8,414 nt of DNA, from positions 1-8,414 of the forward strand of contig JANNGZ010000399.1 of the NCBI GenBank assembly GCA_031404155.1, read 5' to 3'. Shown piece after piece: positions 1 to 5,347 of the stretch (position 1 is the stretch's first letter; every line of letters begins with the position of its first letter). Source of the DNA: JANNGZ01 sp031404155. GTDB lineage: Bacteria; Pseudomonadota; Gammaproteobacteria; Burkholderiales; Burkholderiaceae_C. A program made the translations under genes and the position numbers. The notes beneath the pieces were generated by a model. It was not told the DNA's origin and did no database searches. It was given only the letters and a program-made list of their open reading frames with translations.

Positions 1-1
1 G

Positions 2-223
2 GTGGCGGCGAAGACCTACCACGCGGTGCTCTCGCTCAACGCGGTGCAGTCCAGCGGCCTGGCCGCACGCTTCAGCCTGCGCCCGATCGGCGAGTCGGGG
101 CTGCAGTCCACGCTGTGGATCGCCACCTCGGCGCAGCGCCCACGCGGGCCGTTGCTGGAGCAGTCCACCGCACTGGTGCAGGCGTTGTTGCTGGCGCTGT
201 GGCCCAAGGCGCTGCCGAAGTGA
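2..223 (+). CDS. LysR-type transcriptional regulator, C-terminal part only
   Basis: This frame is open from the left edge to the TGA at 221-223, and the apparent GTG at position 2 is simply where the window cuts the gene. About 73 residues remain. The pattern of a short strand-forming stretch (LAARFSLRPI), then a hydrophobic strand with polar flanks (TLWIATSAQRP), then a long final helix (ALVQALLLALWP) matches the end of a LysR effector-binding domain, where the second lobe closes and the last helix packs. The DNA-binding helix-turn-helix would lie upstream of the window, so its target genes cannot be inferred. The assignment rests on this C-terminal pattern alone; another periplasmic-binding-fold protein is possible but less likely. 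GC-rich third positions agree with a resident chromosomal gene. Confidence 0.6.
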   Translation: MAAKTYHAVLSLNAVQSSGLAARFSLRPIGESGLQSTLWIATSAQRPRGPLLEQSTALVQALLLALWPKALPK

Positions 224-302
224 AGGCCGATCCACAAGGCCGCCGACACCGCCGCGTGCCGGGCCGGCGGCAGGTCGCTCGAGCCGGCGACGACCTCTTG
301 GC

Positions 303-684
303 TCAGGGCGCCTTCAGCCCCGTGAGGTACGGTGCATGGCCTTCAGGTCGACATGGTCTTGAGCGACGCAAACGGCATCACCGCGATGGCGCTGCCGTCG
401 GGGCGCTTGCCGCTGCGCATCATCGCCACAAAAGCCTCCGCAGAGGCATATCGCGGCATCACATTGCCTTCGCCCGGGGCCAGCCGGGCGGCCGCCGGCG
501 TGTCCGGCGGCGCGCCGGCAATCTTGCCGCCAAGCAAATTCTCGCCATGGCAACCGATGCACATCTGGGCCCCATGGCGGCCATGCTCCGTGCTCAAACC
601 CTCGACCACGCGGGCCGAGGGCGGCAGGCGGTGGTCGATCTTGGTGGCCGCCCCGGGGATGGCACCCAGCCATAAGGAGCGCCA
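303..684 (-). pseudogene. decayed c-type cytochrome (class I) fragment
   Basis: On the minus strand a cytochrome c domain is readable. It has a heme-attachment CIGCH (codons at 547-561) followed by GENLLGGKIAGAPPD, then APGEGNVMPRY, then a helix ending MRSGKRPDGSAIAVMPF, whose methionine is the likely second heme ligand. This is the usual order in single-heme domains of dehydrogenase-linked or periplasmic electron carriers. The gene looks broken. No plausible start codon or export signal precedes the domain, which begins right behind the divergent Lrp gene. Near the end the reading is interrupted: the in-frame stop lies at 343-345, but the expected tail continues in a second frame (DLKAMH) and then a third (YLTGLKAP with a stop at 303-305), implying at least two indels. 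Sequencing error is the alternative for the indels, but not for the missing N-terminus. Confidence 0.7.
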
Positions 685-727
685 TGCTGGCGCGGCATAC
701 TGAATCCACCAATCTAGGCGAACCCGG

Positions 728-1147
728 ATGGACGACACCGACCACCAACTGATCTCGCTGTTGCGCCAGGACGCGCGCCTGAGCGTGGCCACGCTGGCCA
801 GCAAGCTCGGCGTTTCGCGCGGCACGGTGAGCAACCGCCTGCGCCGGCTCGAGGACGAGCAGGTGATCGTCGGCTACACGCTGCGCCTGCGGCCCGACGC
901 CGAGCCGAACCAGATCCGCGCCTGGATGGGTGTGCTGGTAGACGGCAACCAGACCCGCGAGGTGATCGCCAACCTGCTCGGCGAGCCCGGCGTGGAAAAG
1001 CTGCACGACACCAATGGCCGCTGGGACCTGCTGGCCGAGCTGCGTGCGGAGTCGATGGCCGAGCTGTCGCGGGTGCTCGAGCGGGTGCGGCTGATCAAGG
1101 GCATCCGCAACACCGAGACGAGCATCCTGCTGGCCACCTACCGCTGA
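728..1147 (+). CDS. Lrp/AsnC family transcriptional regulator
   Basis: The 139-residue protein has the standard two-part layout. Residues 2-50 form a winged helix-turn-helix (DDTDHQLISLLRQDARLS, then LASKLGVSRGTVSNRLRRLE and the wing ending VIVGYT). Residues about 60-139 form the RAM (regulation of amino acid metabolism) domain, which mediates oligomerisation and ligand binding, with TNGRWDLLAEL at 95-105 in the place of the usual G-x-x-D turn. Members bind DNA as dimers to octamers and usually respond to amino acids. At 139 residues it is shorter than E. coli Lrp. The ATG at 728 begins the conserved MDDTD opening; no strong Shine-Dalgarno sequence precedes it. A perfect GCGCC-5-GGCGC inverted repeat at 679-693 lies 34 bases upstream and could be an operator. 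The usual divergent target gene is replaced here by the cytochrome remnant, so its regulon is unknown. Confidence 0.93.
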   Translation: MDDTDHQLISLLRQDARLSVATLASKLGVSRGTVSNRLRRLEDEQVIVGYTLRLRPDAEPNQIRAWMGVLVDGNQTREVIANLLGEPGVEKLHDTNGRWDLLAELRAESMAELSRVLERVRLIKGIRNTETSILLATYR

Positions 1148-1165
1148 GGAACCGGGCGCAGGACT

Positions 1166-1543
1166 TCAGCTGCCCAGCGCAGATTCATGGCGGTTGGCGG
1201 CGGCCATCAGGTCGTCGGCGAAGCCTCGGTCGGTGCGGCGGTGGCGGTCGGCCAGCGCGCGCACGGACGCGGCTTCTTCGGCGCGTGTGCGCGGCGCTGC
1301 ATTGGCGCGTTCGATGAAACGGCCGGCCTCGCGGAGCTGGCCTGCGCGCTCGGGGTCGATGCGGTCGAAGCGCCGCGCGATCTCGTGCAGCTGCCGTGCG
1401 GCGCGCACGCTGCCATAGGCCTCGAGTGATTGCCACACGACAGCGGCGGCGCGGACGGTCCACGCCCGCAGGGCGCTACCGACCGCGAGCCTGCCAAGGG
1501 GCATCGGATGTTGGTTCGCGGTGAGCGTCGAGTGCTCAGTCAT
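1166..1543 (-). CDS. small unknown protein, second gene of a coupled pair
   Basis: The gene encodes 125 residues with no family I can name. It is Arg/Ala-rich and likely mostly helical: a hydrophobic N-terminal helix (about residues 19-40, containing AWTVRAAAVVWQSL), then two copies of one short motif. Copy one, at 55-71, reads IARR-x5-P-x2-A-x2-LR; copy two, at 97-113, reads LADR-x5-R-x2-A-x2-LM. A Gly-Phe-Ala sequence and an NRHE near the end look conserved in style. The ATG at 1541-1543 is preceded by GGAG eight bases upstream. It overlaps the stop of the upstream gene by 8 bp (ATGACTGA), so the two are almost certainly translated together. There is no signal peptide or clear membrane span, so a cytoplasmic location is inferred. 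The 18-bp gap to the convergent Lrp gene leaves little room for a terminator. Confidence 0.75.
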   Translation of the reverse strand: MTEHSTLTANQHPMPLGRLAVGSALRAWTVRAAAVVWQSLEAYGSVRAARQLHEIARRFDRIDPERAGQLREAGRFIERANAAPRTRAEEAASVRALADRHRRTDRGFADDLMAAANRHESALGS

Positions 1544-1850
1544 GGTGCTTCTCCGTGCTCACCGGCCGGTGCATCGCAATGCGGCGAAGTTCCGCGGCCA
1601 GCGTCGGCGACTCCGCTTCGACCCGCCGCGCTAGGGCCAGCATGTCCTGCGCGCTCAGCGGTTTGTCGTCCTCGCTCGCGCCGAGGCGCTGCGCAAGGCG
1701 GCGCAGGGCCGCGAACAGGCGAGCGGCGATCGCCGCCGCCGCGGCGTCCGGCGTCGTGCCCAGCGTCATCAGGCCGTGCAGTTGCCGCTGGGCAAACGAC
1801 GGGCTTGCGGCGGCCGCTGGGGCCAGCGGCTCGAGGGTCTGGTTTGACAT
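1536..1850 (-). CDS. small unknown protein, first gene of a coupled pair
   Basis: The gene encodes 104 residues of unknown function. The start at ATG 1848-1850 is chosen over a longer in-frame ATG at 1895 because GGAGG lies seven bases upstream of it. The protein has a Pro/Ala-rich flexible head (residues 8-18), a helical middle with alanine runs (35-55), an acidic linker with GASEDDKPLS, and a terminal helix with the motif LARRVEAESPTLAAELRR (73-90). That motif recurs twice in the downstream partner gene, with which it shares an 8-bp overlap. The tail is His-rich (EKHHD). Third-codon positions are GC-rich like its neighbours, so it looks resident rather than recently acquired. Physical interaction between the two products is inferred from the coupling and the shared motif, not shown. 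Confidence 0.72.
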   Translation of the reverse strand: MSNQTLEPLAPAAAASPSFAQRQLHGLMTLGTTPDAAAAAIAARLFAALRRLAQRLGASEDDKPLSAQDMLALARRVEAESPTLAAELRRIAMHRPVSTEKHHD

Positions 1851-1922
1851 CGGGAGTCCTCCAATTGCTCTGGCCAAAGCCGTGATGGCGGCCAACCACT
1901 CCAGCCTAGGTGTGGCGCTCGC

Positions 1923-2084
1923 TCAACGGAAATTGCGAGCTTGAATGTGGCCATCACGACAGCGAATGTCGTGTGGGCCGCTGAGGCGCATGCGGTGGGC
2001 TCGGCGCGTGTGGCAGTTGCCGCACGCCCGGCATGTGTGGCAGGTGCCGACGCGCAGTGCGTGCTGCAGACGCCGCCGCGACAA
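1923..2084 (-). CDS. doubtful Cys/His-rich small ORF
   Basis: A 53-codon frame opens with TTG five bases after the stop of the LysR gene and ends at TGA 1923-1925. It encodes five cysteines and six histidines. Residues 15-25 read CHTCRACGNCH, four cysteines at exact three-residue spacing (C-x2-C-x2-C-x2-CH), which could bind a metal or, at CGNCH, resemble a heme site. Third positions are mostly C or G. Against it: there is no ATG, no convincing ribosome site and no recognised family. The motif also arises from an imperfect DNA direct repeat (2008-2022 and 2035-2049), so it may be accidental or a relic of a longer gene. Confidence 0.2.
   Translation of the reverse strand: MSRRRLQHALRVGTCHTCRACGNCHTRRAHRMRLSGPHDIRCRDGHIQARNFR
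1955..1973. repeat. perfect 7-bp inverted repeat (hairpin)
   Basis: CACGACA, a five-base loop GCGAA, then TGTCGTG. It lies 116 bases downstream of the LysR stop and about 105 bases upstream of the paired unknown genes, both on the minus strand. It could end the LysR transcript or serve as an operator for the pair. No T-run follows on either strand, so intrinsic termination is not assured. Confidence 0.4.
2008..2049. repeat. imperfect 15-bp direct repeat
   Basis: GTGTGGCAGTTGCCG at 2008-2022 recurs as GTGTGGCAGGTGCCG at 2035-2049, with 14 of 15 bases identical and starts 27 bases apart. The period is a multiple of three, which is why the overlapping minus-strand frame repeats the residues G-T/N-C-H-T. 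It may be a regulator-binding pair or a small tandem duplication. It occupies the only sizeable spacer in the left half of the window (1851-2088). Confidence 0.4.
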
Positions 2085-2088
2085 CCCG

Positions 2089-3075
2089 CTACGCCGGCGC
2101 GCTGGTGTCGGCGGCCTTCAGGCTTCGGGAGATTTCCTGTGCAGCGCGCGCCAGCGTGTCGCGCAGCCAGCGCTGGCCGGTGTCCTGCTCGTGGCGCAGG
2201 TGCCAGAGCAGGCTGACTTCGATCCGGGGCATCTCCAAGGGCAGCGGGCGCATCACCAGTTGCGCCGCAAAACCGGTGGCCGGCACGAAGCTGCGTGGCA
2301 ACACGGTGAGCAGGTCAGACTGGTGCACCGCCGCGCCGGCGGTGGCGAACTCGTTGACGGTGAGCCTCACGCGCCGCGAGCGCCCCAGCCGTGCCAGCGA
2401 CTCGTCGACAAAACCCCGCGGCCGGCCCGCGAAGCTGACCCGCAAGTGCTCGGCGTTGCAGTAGGCGTCCAGGGTCAAGGCGCCCTCCTCGGCCAAGGGG
2501 TGGCCGCGGCGCATCACGCACATGTAGTCGCAGCGGTACAGCGGCTCCAGGCGCATCACGCAGCGTTCGCCTTCGGCGGCGAGCGCGGCGCTCACGTCGG
2601 GGAAGAAGCCGACCGCGATGTCGGCCTGGCTCTGCTCGAGCAGCGGGCGCGGGTCGCGCGAGGTGAGCGGCACCACGCGCAAATCCACCTGCGCCTGTTC
2701 GCGCCGCAGCGCCTGGGTGAGCACCGGCGCAAACAGCGCGGCGGAGGCGTCGGCCATGGCCAGCGTGAAGTGGCGTTCGTCGACACCGGCGTCGAAACCC
2801 TGGGGCTCGAAGGCGTCGTGCAGCTTGAGCAAGGAGGCGCGCACCACCGGCCACAGCGCGTCGGCATGCGGCGTGGGGGTGACGCCAGTGGACGAGGGCA
2901 CAAACAGTTCTTCGCGGGTGGATTCGCGCAGCCGCCGCAGGGCGTTGCTCACTGCCGGCTGGGTCATCGCCAGCCGCGCGGCAGCGCGCGTGACATTGCG
3001 TTCGACCATCACCACGTCGAAGACCTTGAGCAGGTTGAGGTCGAGGGTGCGGAAATTTGTGGCTCTTGTGTTCAT
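2089..3075 (-). CDS. LysR-type transcriptional regulator
   Basis: This is a complete 328-residue protein, a normal length for the family. Residues 12-75 hold the winged helix-turn-helix: LDLNLLKVFDVVM, then NVTRAAARLAMTQPAVSNAL, then GVTPTPHADALWP. Residues about 101-310 form the two-lobed effector-binding domain, with FTLAMAD opening the first lobe and DIAVGFFPD in the hinge region. The opening (LNLL-x-VFD) and the TPTP-x-ADAL signature resemble the NodD/NahR-like branch, whose members often sense aromatic compounds. That ligand class is inference. The start is ATG at 3073-3075 because it precedes the conserved LDLNLLKVF by a normal distance; no strong ribosome site is seen. The gene faces the unknown-protein/acetyltransferase pair across 131 bases, the classic arrangement for a LysR regulator and its target. 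Confidence 0.93.
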   Translation of the reverse strand: MNTRATNFRTLDLNLLKVFDVVMVERNVTRAAARLAMTQPAVSNALRRLRESTREELFVPSSTGVTPTPHADALWPVVRASLLKLHDAFEPQGFDAGVDERHFTLAMADASAALFAPVLTQALRREQAQVDLRVVPLTSRDPRPLLEQSQADIAVGFFPDVSAALAAEGERCVMRLEPLYRCDYMCVMRRGHPLAEEGALTLDAYCNAEHLRVSFAGRPRGFVDESLARLGRSRRVRLTVNEFATAGAAVHQSDLLTVLPRSFVPATGFAAQLVMRPLPLEMPRIEVSLLWHLRHEQDTGQRWLRDTLARAAQEISRSLKAADTSAPA

Positions 3076-3083
3076 GGATGGCG

Positions 3084-3121
3084 GGCCGCGGACATTCGCG
3101 GCCGTGATGCCCCGATTCGGG
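3084..3121. promoter_or_regulatory. two inverted repeats in the LysR/acetyltransferase divergent region
   Basis: GGCCGCG-GACATT-CGCGGCC (3084-3103) is a perfect 7-bp repeat with a six-base spacer. Eight bases further on, CCCGATTCGGG (3111-3121) is a perfect 5-bp repeat around one base. Both lie just upstream of the LysR start codon. They may be operator sites or leader hairpins of the LysR transcript; neither matches a specific published site that I can name. Confidence 0.4.
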
Positions 3122-3128
3122 ATTGGAA

Positions 3129-3158
3129 TTGGCTAAGTCTAAGTGAAAACCCTAGTAT
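3129..3158 (+). promoter_or_regulatory. candidate sigma-70 promoter with overlapping LysR-type box
   Basis: TTGGCT (3129-3134), an 18-base spacer and TAGTAT (3153-3158) each match four of six consensus bases and lie 49 bases upstream of the next plus-strand start. Within them CTA-N11-TAG (3139-3155) is a short interrupted palindrome of the general size of LysR boxes. A protein bound there would contact the core promoter. This is inferred from sequence and divergent geometry only. Confidence 0.35.
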
Positions 3159-3206
3159 CGGTCTGTCTGGGGCCATCGCGCCCCGCCGTCCGAACAGGGG
3201 AATGCC

Positions 3207-3437
3207 ATGACTGAATCAAGCTGCCAGCTCAGGGTGATGGTGCCCGCAGCCGTGGAAACACCACGCGGCGCCGAGTGGGCGGCCAACGCCGCCCTGGGGC
3301 TCTCGCGCTGGTTGTCGGTGGCCTTGGCCAGCGCCACCCGGGCTGCGCAAGGCCTGGCCCGCCGCATCGGGCCGCGCAATTCCACCGACCGCCGCACGGG
3401 CACGCTGCCCGCGAGTGGATCGCCTTGGAGCCCGTGA
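3207..3437 (+). CDS. small unknown protein upstream of a GNAT acetyltransferase
   Basis: The gene encodes 76 residues from ATG 3207, which is preceded by AGGGG six bases upstream. The opening MTESSCQLRVMVPA is strand-like. A helix follows (GAEWAANAALGLSRWLSVALASATRAAQGLARR) and then an Arg/Ser/Pro-rich tail that looks disordered. I do not recognise a family. The tail may be an out-of-frame extension: the sequence after about residue 53 has no obvious structure, so a frameshift that shortened a longer protein is possible. Its stop TGA (3435-3437) overlaps the GTG start of the acetyltransferase as GTGA, a common coupling arrangement. It begins with MTE-x-S like the unknown protein at 1166-1543, but the similarity is too weak to call them related. 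Confidence 0.5.
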   Translation: MTESSCQLRVMVPAAVETPRGAEWAANAALGLSRWLSVALASATRAAQGLARRIGPRNSTDRRTGTLPASGSPWSP

Positions 3438-3940
3438 GCACGCTGGGTCCGCGCCACCGCGAGGCGCTCACCGCGCACCTGCTGCAATTGCCGGCAGGCG
3501 ACCGCGCCGAGCGCTTCGCCTGCGCGGTGGGGGACGACTACATCCGGCGCTATGTCGACGGCATCGGTTATGGGCAGGACATCGTGATCGGCGCCTTGCA
3601 GGACGACAAGGTGATCGCGCTGTGCCACGCCCCGGTCTACATCGAGCATGGCGACGGTGGCGCGCTGGCGACCGAAATCGGCCTCTCGGTGGACGCCGAC
3701 CTGCGCGGGCGTGGCCTGGGCAAGGCGCTGCTGTTGGCCGCGATCGACGCCGCGGCGCGCCGCAAAGTGCGGCGGGCGCTGGCCTTCCACCACCCGTCGA
3801 ACGCGGCCATGGCGGGCCTGAGCCGGGACATCGGTGCGCGCATAGAAAACGATGGTGGCGCAGCCTGCGCGGTGTTCGAGATCGGCGCTGGCGGCACCTC
3901 GATCGAGGGCGCAGGCGAGAGGGCGCTGCGCGGCCACTGA
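3434..3940 (+). CDS. GNAT family N-acetyltransferase
   Basis: The 168-residue protein (from GTG 3434) has the GNAT fold pattern. An N-terminal helix pair with LGPRHREALTAHLLQL and RYVDGI is followed by strand IVIGALQDDKVIALCHAPVY and motif A, EIGLSVDADLRGRGLGKAL. There RGRGLG (91-96) is the acetyl-CoA pyrophosphate loop of the R/Q-x-x-G-x-G/A type. Motif B, with PSNAAMAGLSRDIGA (121-135), follows. The substrate cannot be told; the family acetylates amines on small molecules, peptides or proteins. The GTG overlaps the preceding stop (GTGA), with GGAG just before it. The frame is open upstream, however, and the residues EWIALEPVS just ahead look like a usual first strand. The true start could therefore be the TTG at 3425 or earlier, or a frameshift may have split a longer protein. 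Confidence 0.85.
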   Translation: MSTLGPRHREALTAHLLQLPAGDRAERFACAVGDDYIRRYVDGIGYGQDIVIGALQDDKVIALCHAPVYIEHGDGGALATEIGLSVDADLRGRGLGKALLLAAIDAAARRKVRRALAFHHPSNAAMAGLSRDIGARIENDGGAACAVFEIGAGGTSIEGAGERALRGH

Positions 3941-3968
3941 GCGGCTGCGGGATGGCAAGCCGGGCGAA

Positions 3969-3995
3969 CACCGAGCCGCAGGCGTCGGCTCGGTG
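3969..3995. terminator. strong hairpin between convergent genes
   Basis: CACCGAGCCG, loop CAGGCGT, then CGGCTCGGTG: a perfect, GC-rich 10-bp stem. It sits in the 90-base gap between the convergent acetyltransferase (ending at 3940) and the Bug receptor (ending at 4031), where a shared terminator is expected. No run of T follows on either strand, so it may act with Rho or as an RNA 3'-end stabiliser. Confidence 0.6.
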
Positions 3996-4030
3996 CATGG
4001 CGGACTACAACCGCGGCCGAACGCTCATCG

Positions 4031-5014
4031 TCAGGCCTTCGGCCCCAGCCCCAGCCGTTCGACGATCGCCTTCTCCTTCTGGTACTGCTCGCGAAGGTAA
4101 CGGCCGTAGTCGTCGCCGTTCAGGTAGATCACGGCCTGGTCGTACTTGTCCAAGGTGGCCAGCACCGCCGGGTCGTCCAGGGTCTTGCGGAAGGCGTCGT
4201 GCAGCCGCTTCGTGACGCCTGCCTCCATCCCGCGCGGGCCTCCGATCCCGAACGGCGAGTCCGAGATCGTCTCGAATCCCAGCTCGTGCAGCGTCGGGAC
4301 GTTCGGCCAGCGCTTGGTGCGCTTGGCGCCGAAGGTCGCGAGCAGTCGCGCAGTGCCCGCCTCGACGTGCGGTGCCCACCCGGTCGAATCGCTGTGCGAC
4401 ATCGTGTGTCCACCCAGCAGCGCCTGCATGCCGTCAGCGAAGCCCTTGAACGGCACATGCTGCAGCTTGATGCCGGCCTTGGACGCAAACTCCTCCACCG
4501 CCAGGTGCGGCGTCGTCCCGATGCCGGGCGAGCCGAACGTGAACCTCTCAGGGTTGCTCTTCGCGTGGGCGACCAACTCCTGCACCGATTTGATCGGCGA
4601 GTCGGCCCGCACGACCAGGCCGAACGTGTAGCCGGTGAGGCAGGCGACCAGCGTGAAGTCCTTCAGCGGATCGAACTGCATCTTCTGCATGTGCGGGAAG
4701 CGCACGATGCCAATCGTCAGCTGCGACAGCGTGTAGCCGTCGGGTTTGGCGACCAGCAGCTCGTTGGGGCCCAACATGCCGCTGGCGCCGGGCTTGTTCT
4801 CGACGATCATCGCGACCCCGAGGTCCTTGCCGGCGCTCTCTGCCAACGTGCGCATCACCGCGTCGGTGGCTCCGCCGGCAGGCCAGGGGCAGATCAGCCG
4901 GATCGGGCGCGACGGGAAGGCCTGCACCTGGCCGATCGCCGGCAGCGCGATGGTGGCGGGAGCGGCGAGGCTGGCCAGCATGAGGCTTCGGCGCAGGCGG
5001 TCAAGGTTAGGCAT
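4031..5014 (-). CDS. Bug-family (TctC-like) tripartite tricarboxylate transporter substrate-binding protein
   Basis: The 327-residue periplasmic solute receptor has a usual length for the family. Residues 1-32 are an export signal: RLRRSLMLASLAAPATIALPAIGQVQA, whose RRSLML is a possible but imperfect Tat motif. The mature part starts with FPSRPIRLICPWPAGGATD, the signature opening of Bug proteins. VENKPGASGMLG (71-82), FTFGSPGIGTTPHLAVEEF (158-176), HVPFKG (186-191) and RWPNVPTLHELGF (235-247) follow, all in the usual order. Such receptors bind carboxylates or amides and feed TctAB-type transporters or sensory systems. No tctA or tctB partner is present, which is common for these expanded families in Burkholderiales. 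ATG 5014 is chosen for the GGAG six bases upstream; the longer open frame is chance. The ligand is unknown. Confidence 0.95.
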   Translation of the reverse strand: MPNLDRLRRSLMLASLAAPATIALPAIGQVQAFPSRPIRLICPWPAGGATDAVMRTLAESAGKDLGVAMIVENKPGASGMLGPNELLVAKPDGYTLSQLTIGIVRFPHMQKMQFDPLKDFTLVACLTGYTFGLVVRADSPIKSVQELVAHAKSNPERFTFGSPGIGTTPHLAVEEFASKAGIKLQHVPFKGFADGMQALLGGHTMSHSDSTGWAPHVEAGTARLLATFGAKRTKRWPNVPTLHELGFETISDSPFGIGGPRGMEAGVTKRLHDAFRKTLDDPAVLATLDKYDQAVIYLNGDDYGRYLREQYQKEKAIVERLGLGPKA

Positions 5015-5107
5015 CTGGGTCTCCTCGAAGGGCGGCTTCAATCTAGACCAGCCGCCGCCGCGGGCTATGAGGGAAAGCCAAGGGCCCGCCGCTCGGCTCC
5101 GCGCAAG

Positions 5108-5293
5108 CCCGAGCCGGTGGTGCTTGGCTCGGTGATCGGCATGAACACGGTGAGCCACTGCAACGCGCTGATCGACGACGCGGTGGCCAAGGGCGCGAAG
5201 ATCGCCTGCGGCGGCGAGGCCGAGACGACGCTGATGCCCGCGACCGTGCGCGACCACGTGACGCCGCAGATGCGCATCTACCACGATGAGACC
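5108..5293 (+). pseudogene. aldehyde dehydrogenase internal fragment
   Basis: About 62 codons align in pattern with the middle-to-late part of NAD(P)-dependent aldehyde dehydrogenases. VVLGSVIGMNTVSHCNALID (the region after the catalytic cysteine) is followed by DDAVAKGAKIACGGEA, then MPATVRDHVTPQMRIYHDE, which normally leads into the ESFGPV motif. The fragment lacks the NAD-binding part, the catalytic Glu and Cys, and everything beyond YHDE. No start codon or ribosome site is present, so it cannot make an enzyme. The homologous reading ends at 5293 and within 20 bases gives way to the promoter of the toxin-antitoxin pair, suggesting that the accessory segment joined here. The vanillin/salicylaldehyde dehydrogenase branch is a guess from the style of the fragment. 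Confidence 0.8.
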
Positions 5294-5312
5294 TCTACCG
5301 TTCTGAGGTGGT

Positions 5313-5341
5313 TTGACGGACTGTAATCGTTCGATTACATT
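5313..5341 (+). promoter_or_regulatory. promoter of the toxin-antitoxin operon, apparently leaderless
   Basis: TTGACG (5313-5318, five of six consensus bases), a 17-base spacer and TACATT (5336-5341, four of six) form a good sigma-70 promoter. Counting seven bases from the last base of the -10 box puts the start of transcription at about 5348, the G of the toxin's GTG. No Shine-Dalgarno sequence exists between promoter and start codon, so the toxin is probably translated from a leaderless message. Confidence 0.55.
5322..5339. promoter_or_regulatory. palindromic operator of the toxin-antitoxin operon
   Basis: TGTAATCG-TT-CGATTACA is a perfect 8-bp inverted repeat with a two-base spacer. It lies between the -35 and -10 boxes and overlaps the -10. 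This size and position fit an autorepressor site for a dimeric helix-turn-helix antitoxin such as the one encoded just downstream. The repressor's identity is inferred. Confidence 0.65.
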
Positions 5342-5347
5342 GACGGC

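Noticed and set aside
239..271. 7-bp GC inverted repeat after the first LysR stop
   Set aside because: With a 19-base loop and extreme GC content, a chance match is likely. There is not enough support to call a terminator.
314..1006. 230-codon minus-strand frame spanning the Lrp gene and the cytochrome region
   Set aside because: Most of it is antisense to Lrp, and it reads the cytochrome in the wrong frame except for the few frameshifted tail codons.
1430..1885. Plus-strand 151-codon frame over the paired unknown genes
   Set aside because: The composition is Pro/Arg/Ala low-complexity. The minus-strand pair has two good ribosome sites, an 8-bp overlap and a shared motif, so the plus-strand frame is a shadow.
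1945..3210. 421-codon plus-strand open frame opposite the LysR gene
   Set aside because: Its protein is Arg/His/Gln-rich low-complexity text with no domain, while the opposite strand encodes a complete LysR protein. It is a shadow of GC-rich codon usage.
3152..3958. 268-codon minus-strand frame opposite the acetyltransferase unit
   Set aside because: It has no recognisable domain and Arg-rich composition. The plus strand carries the clear GNAT motif A and a good ribosome site for the upstream gene.
4199..5107. Long plus-strand open frame opposite the Bug receptor
   Set aside because: It is antisense to an unmistakable Bug protein. Only its last 60 or so codons (5108-5293) have real homology, to aldehyde dehydrogenase, and they have no start of their own.
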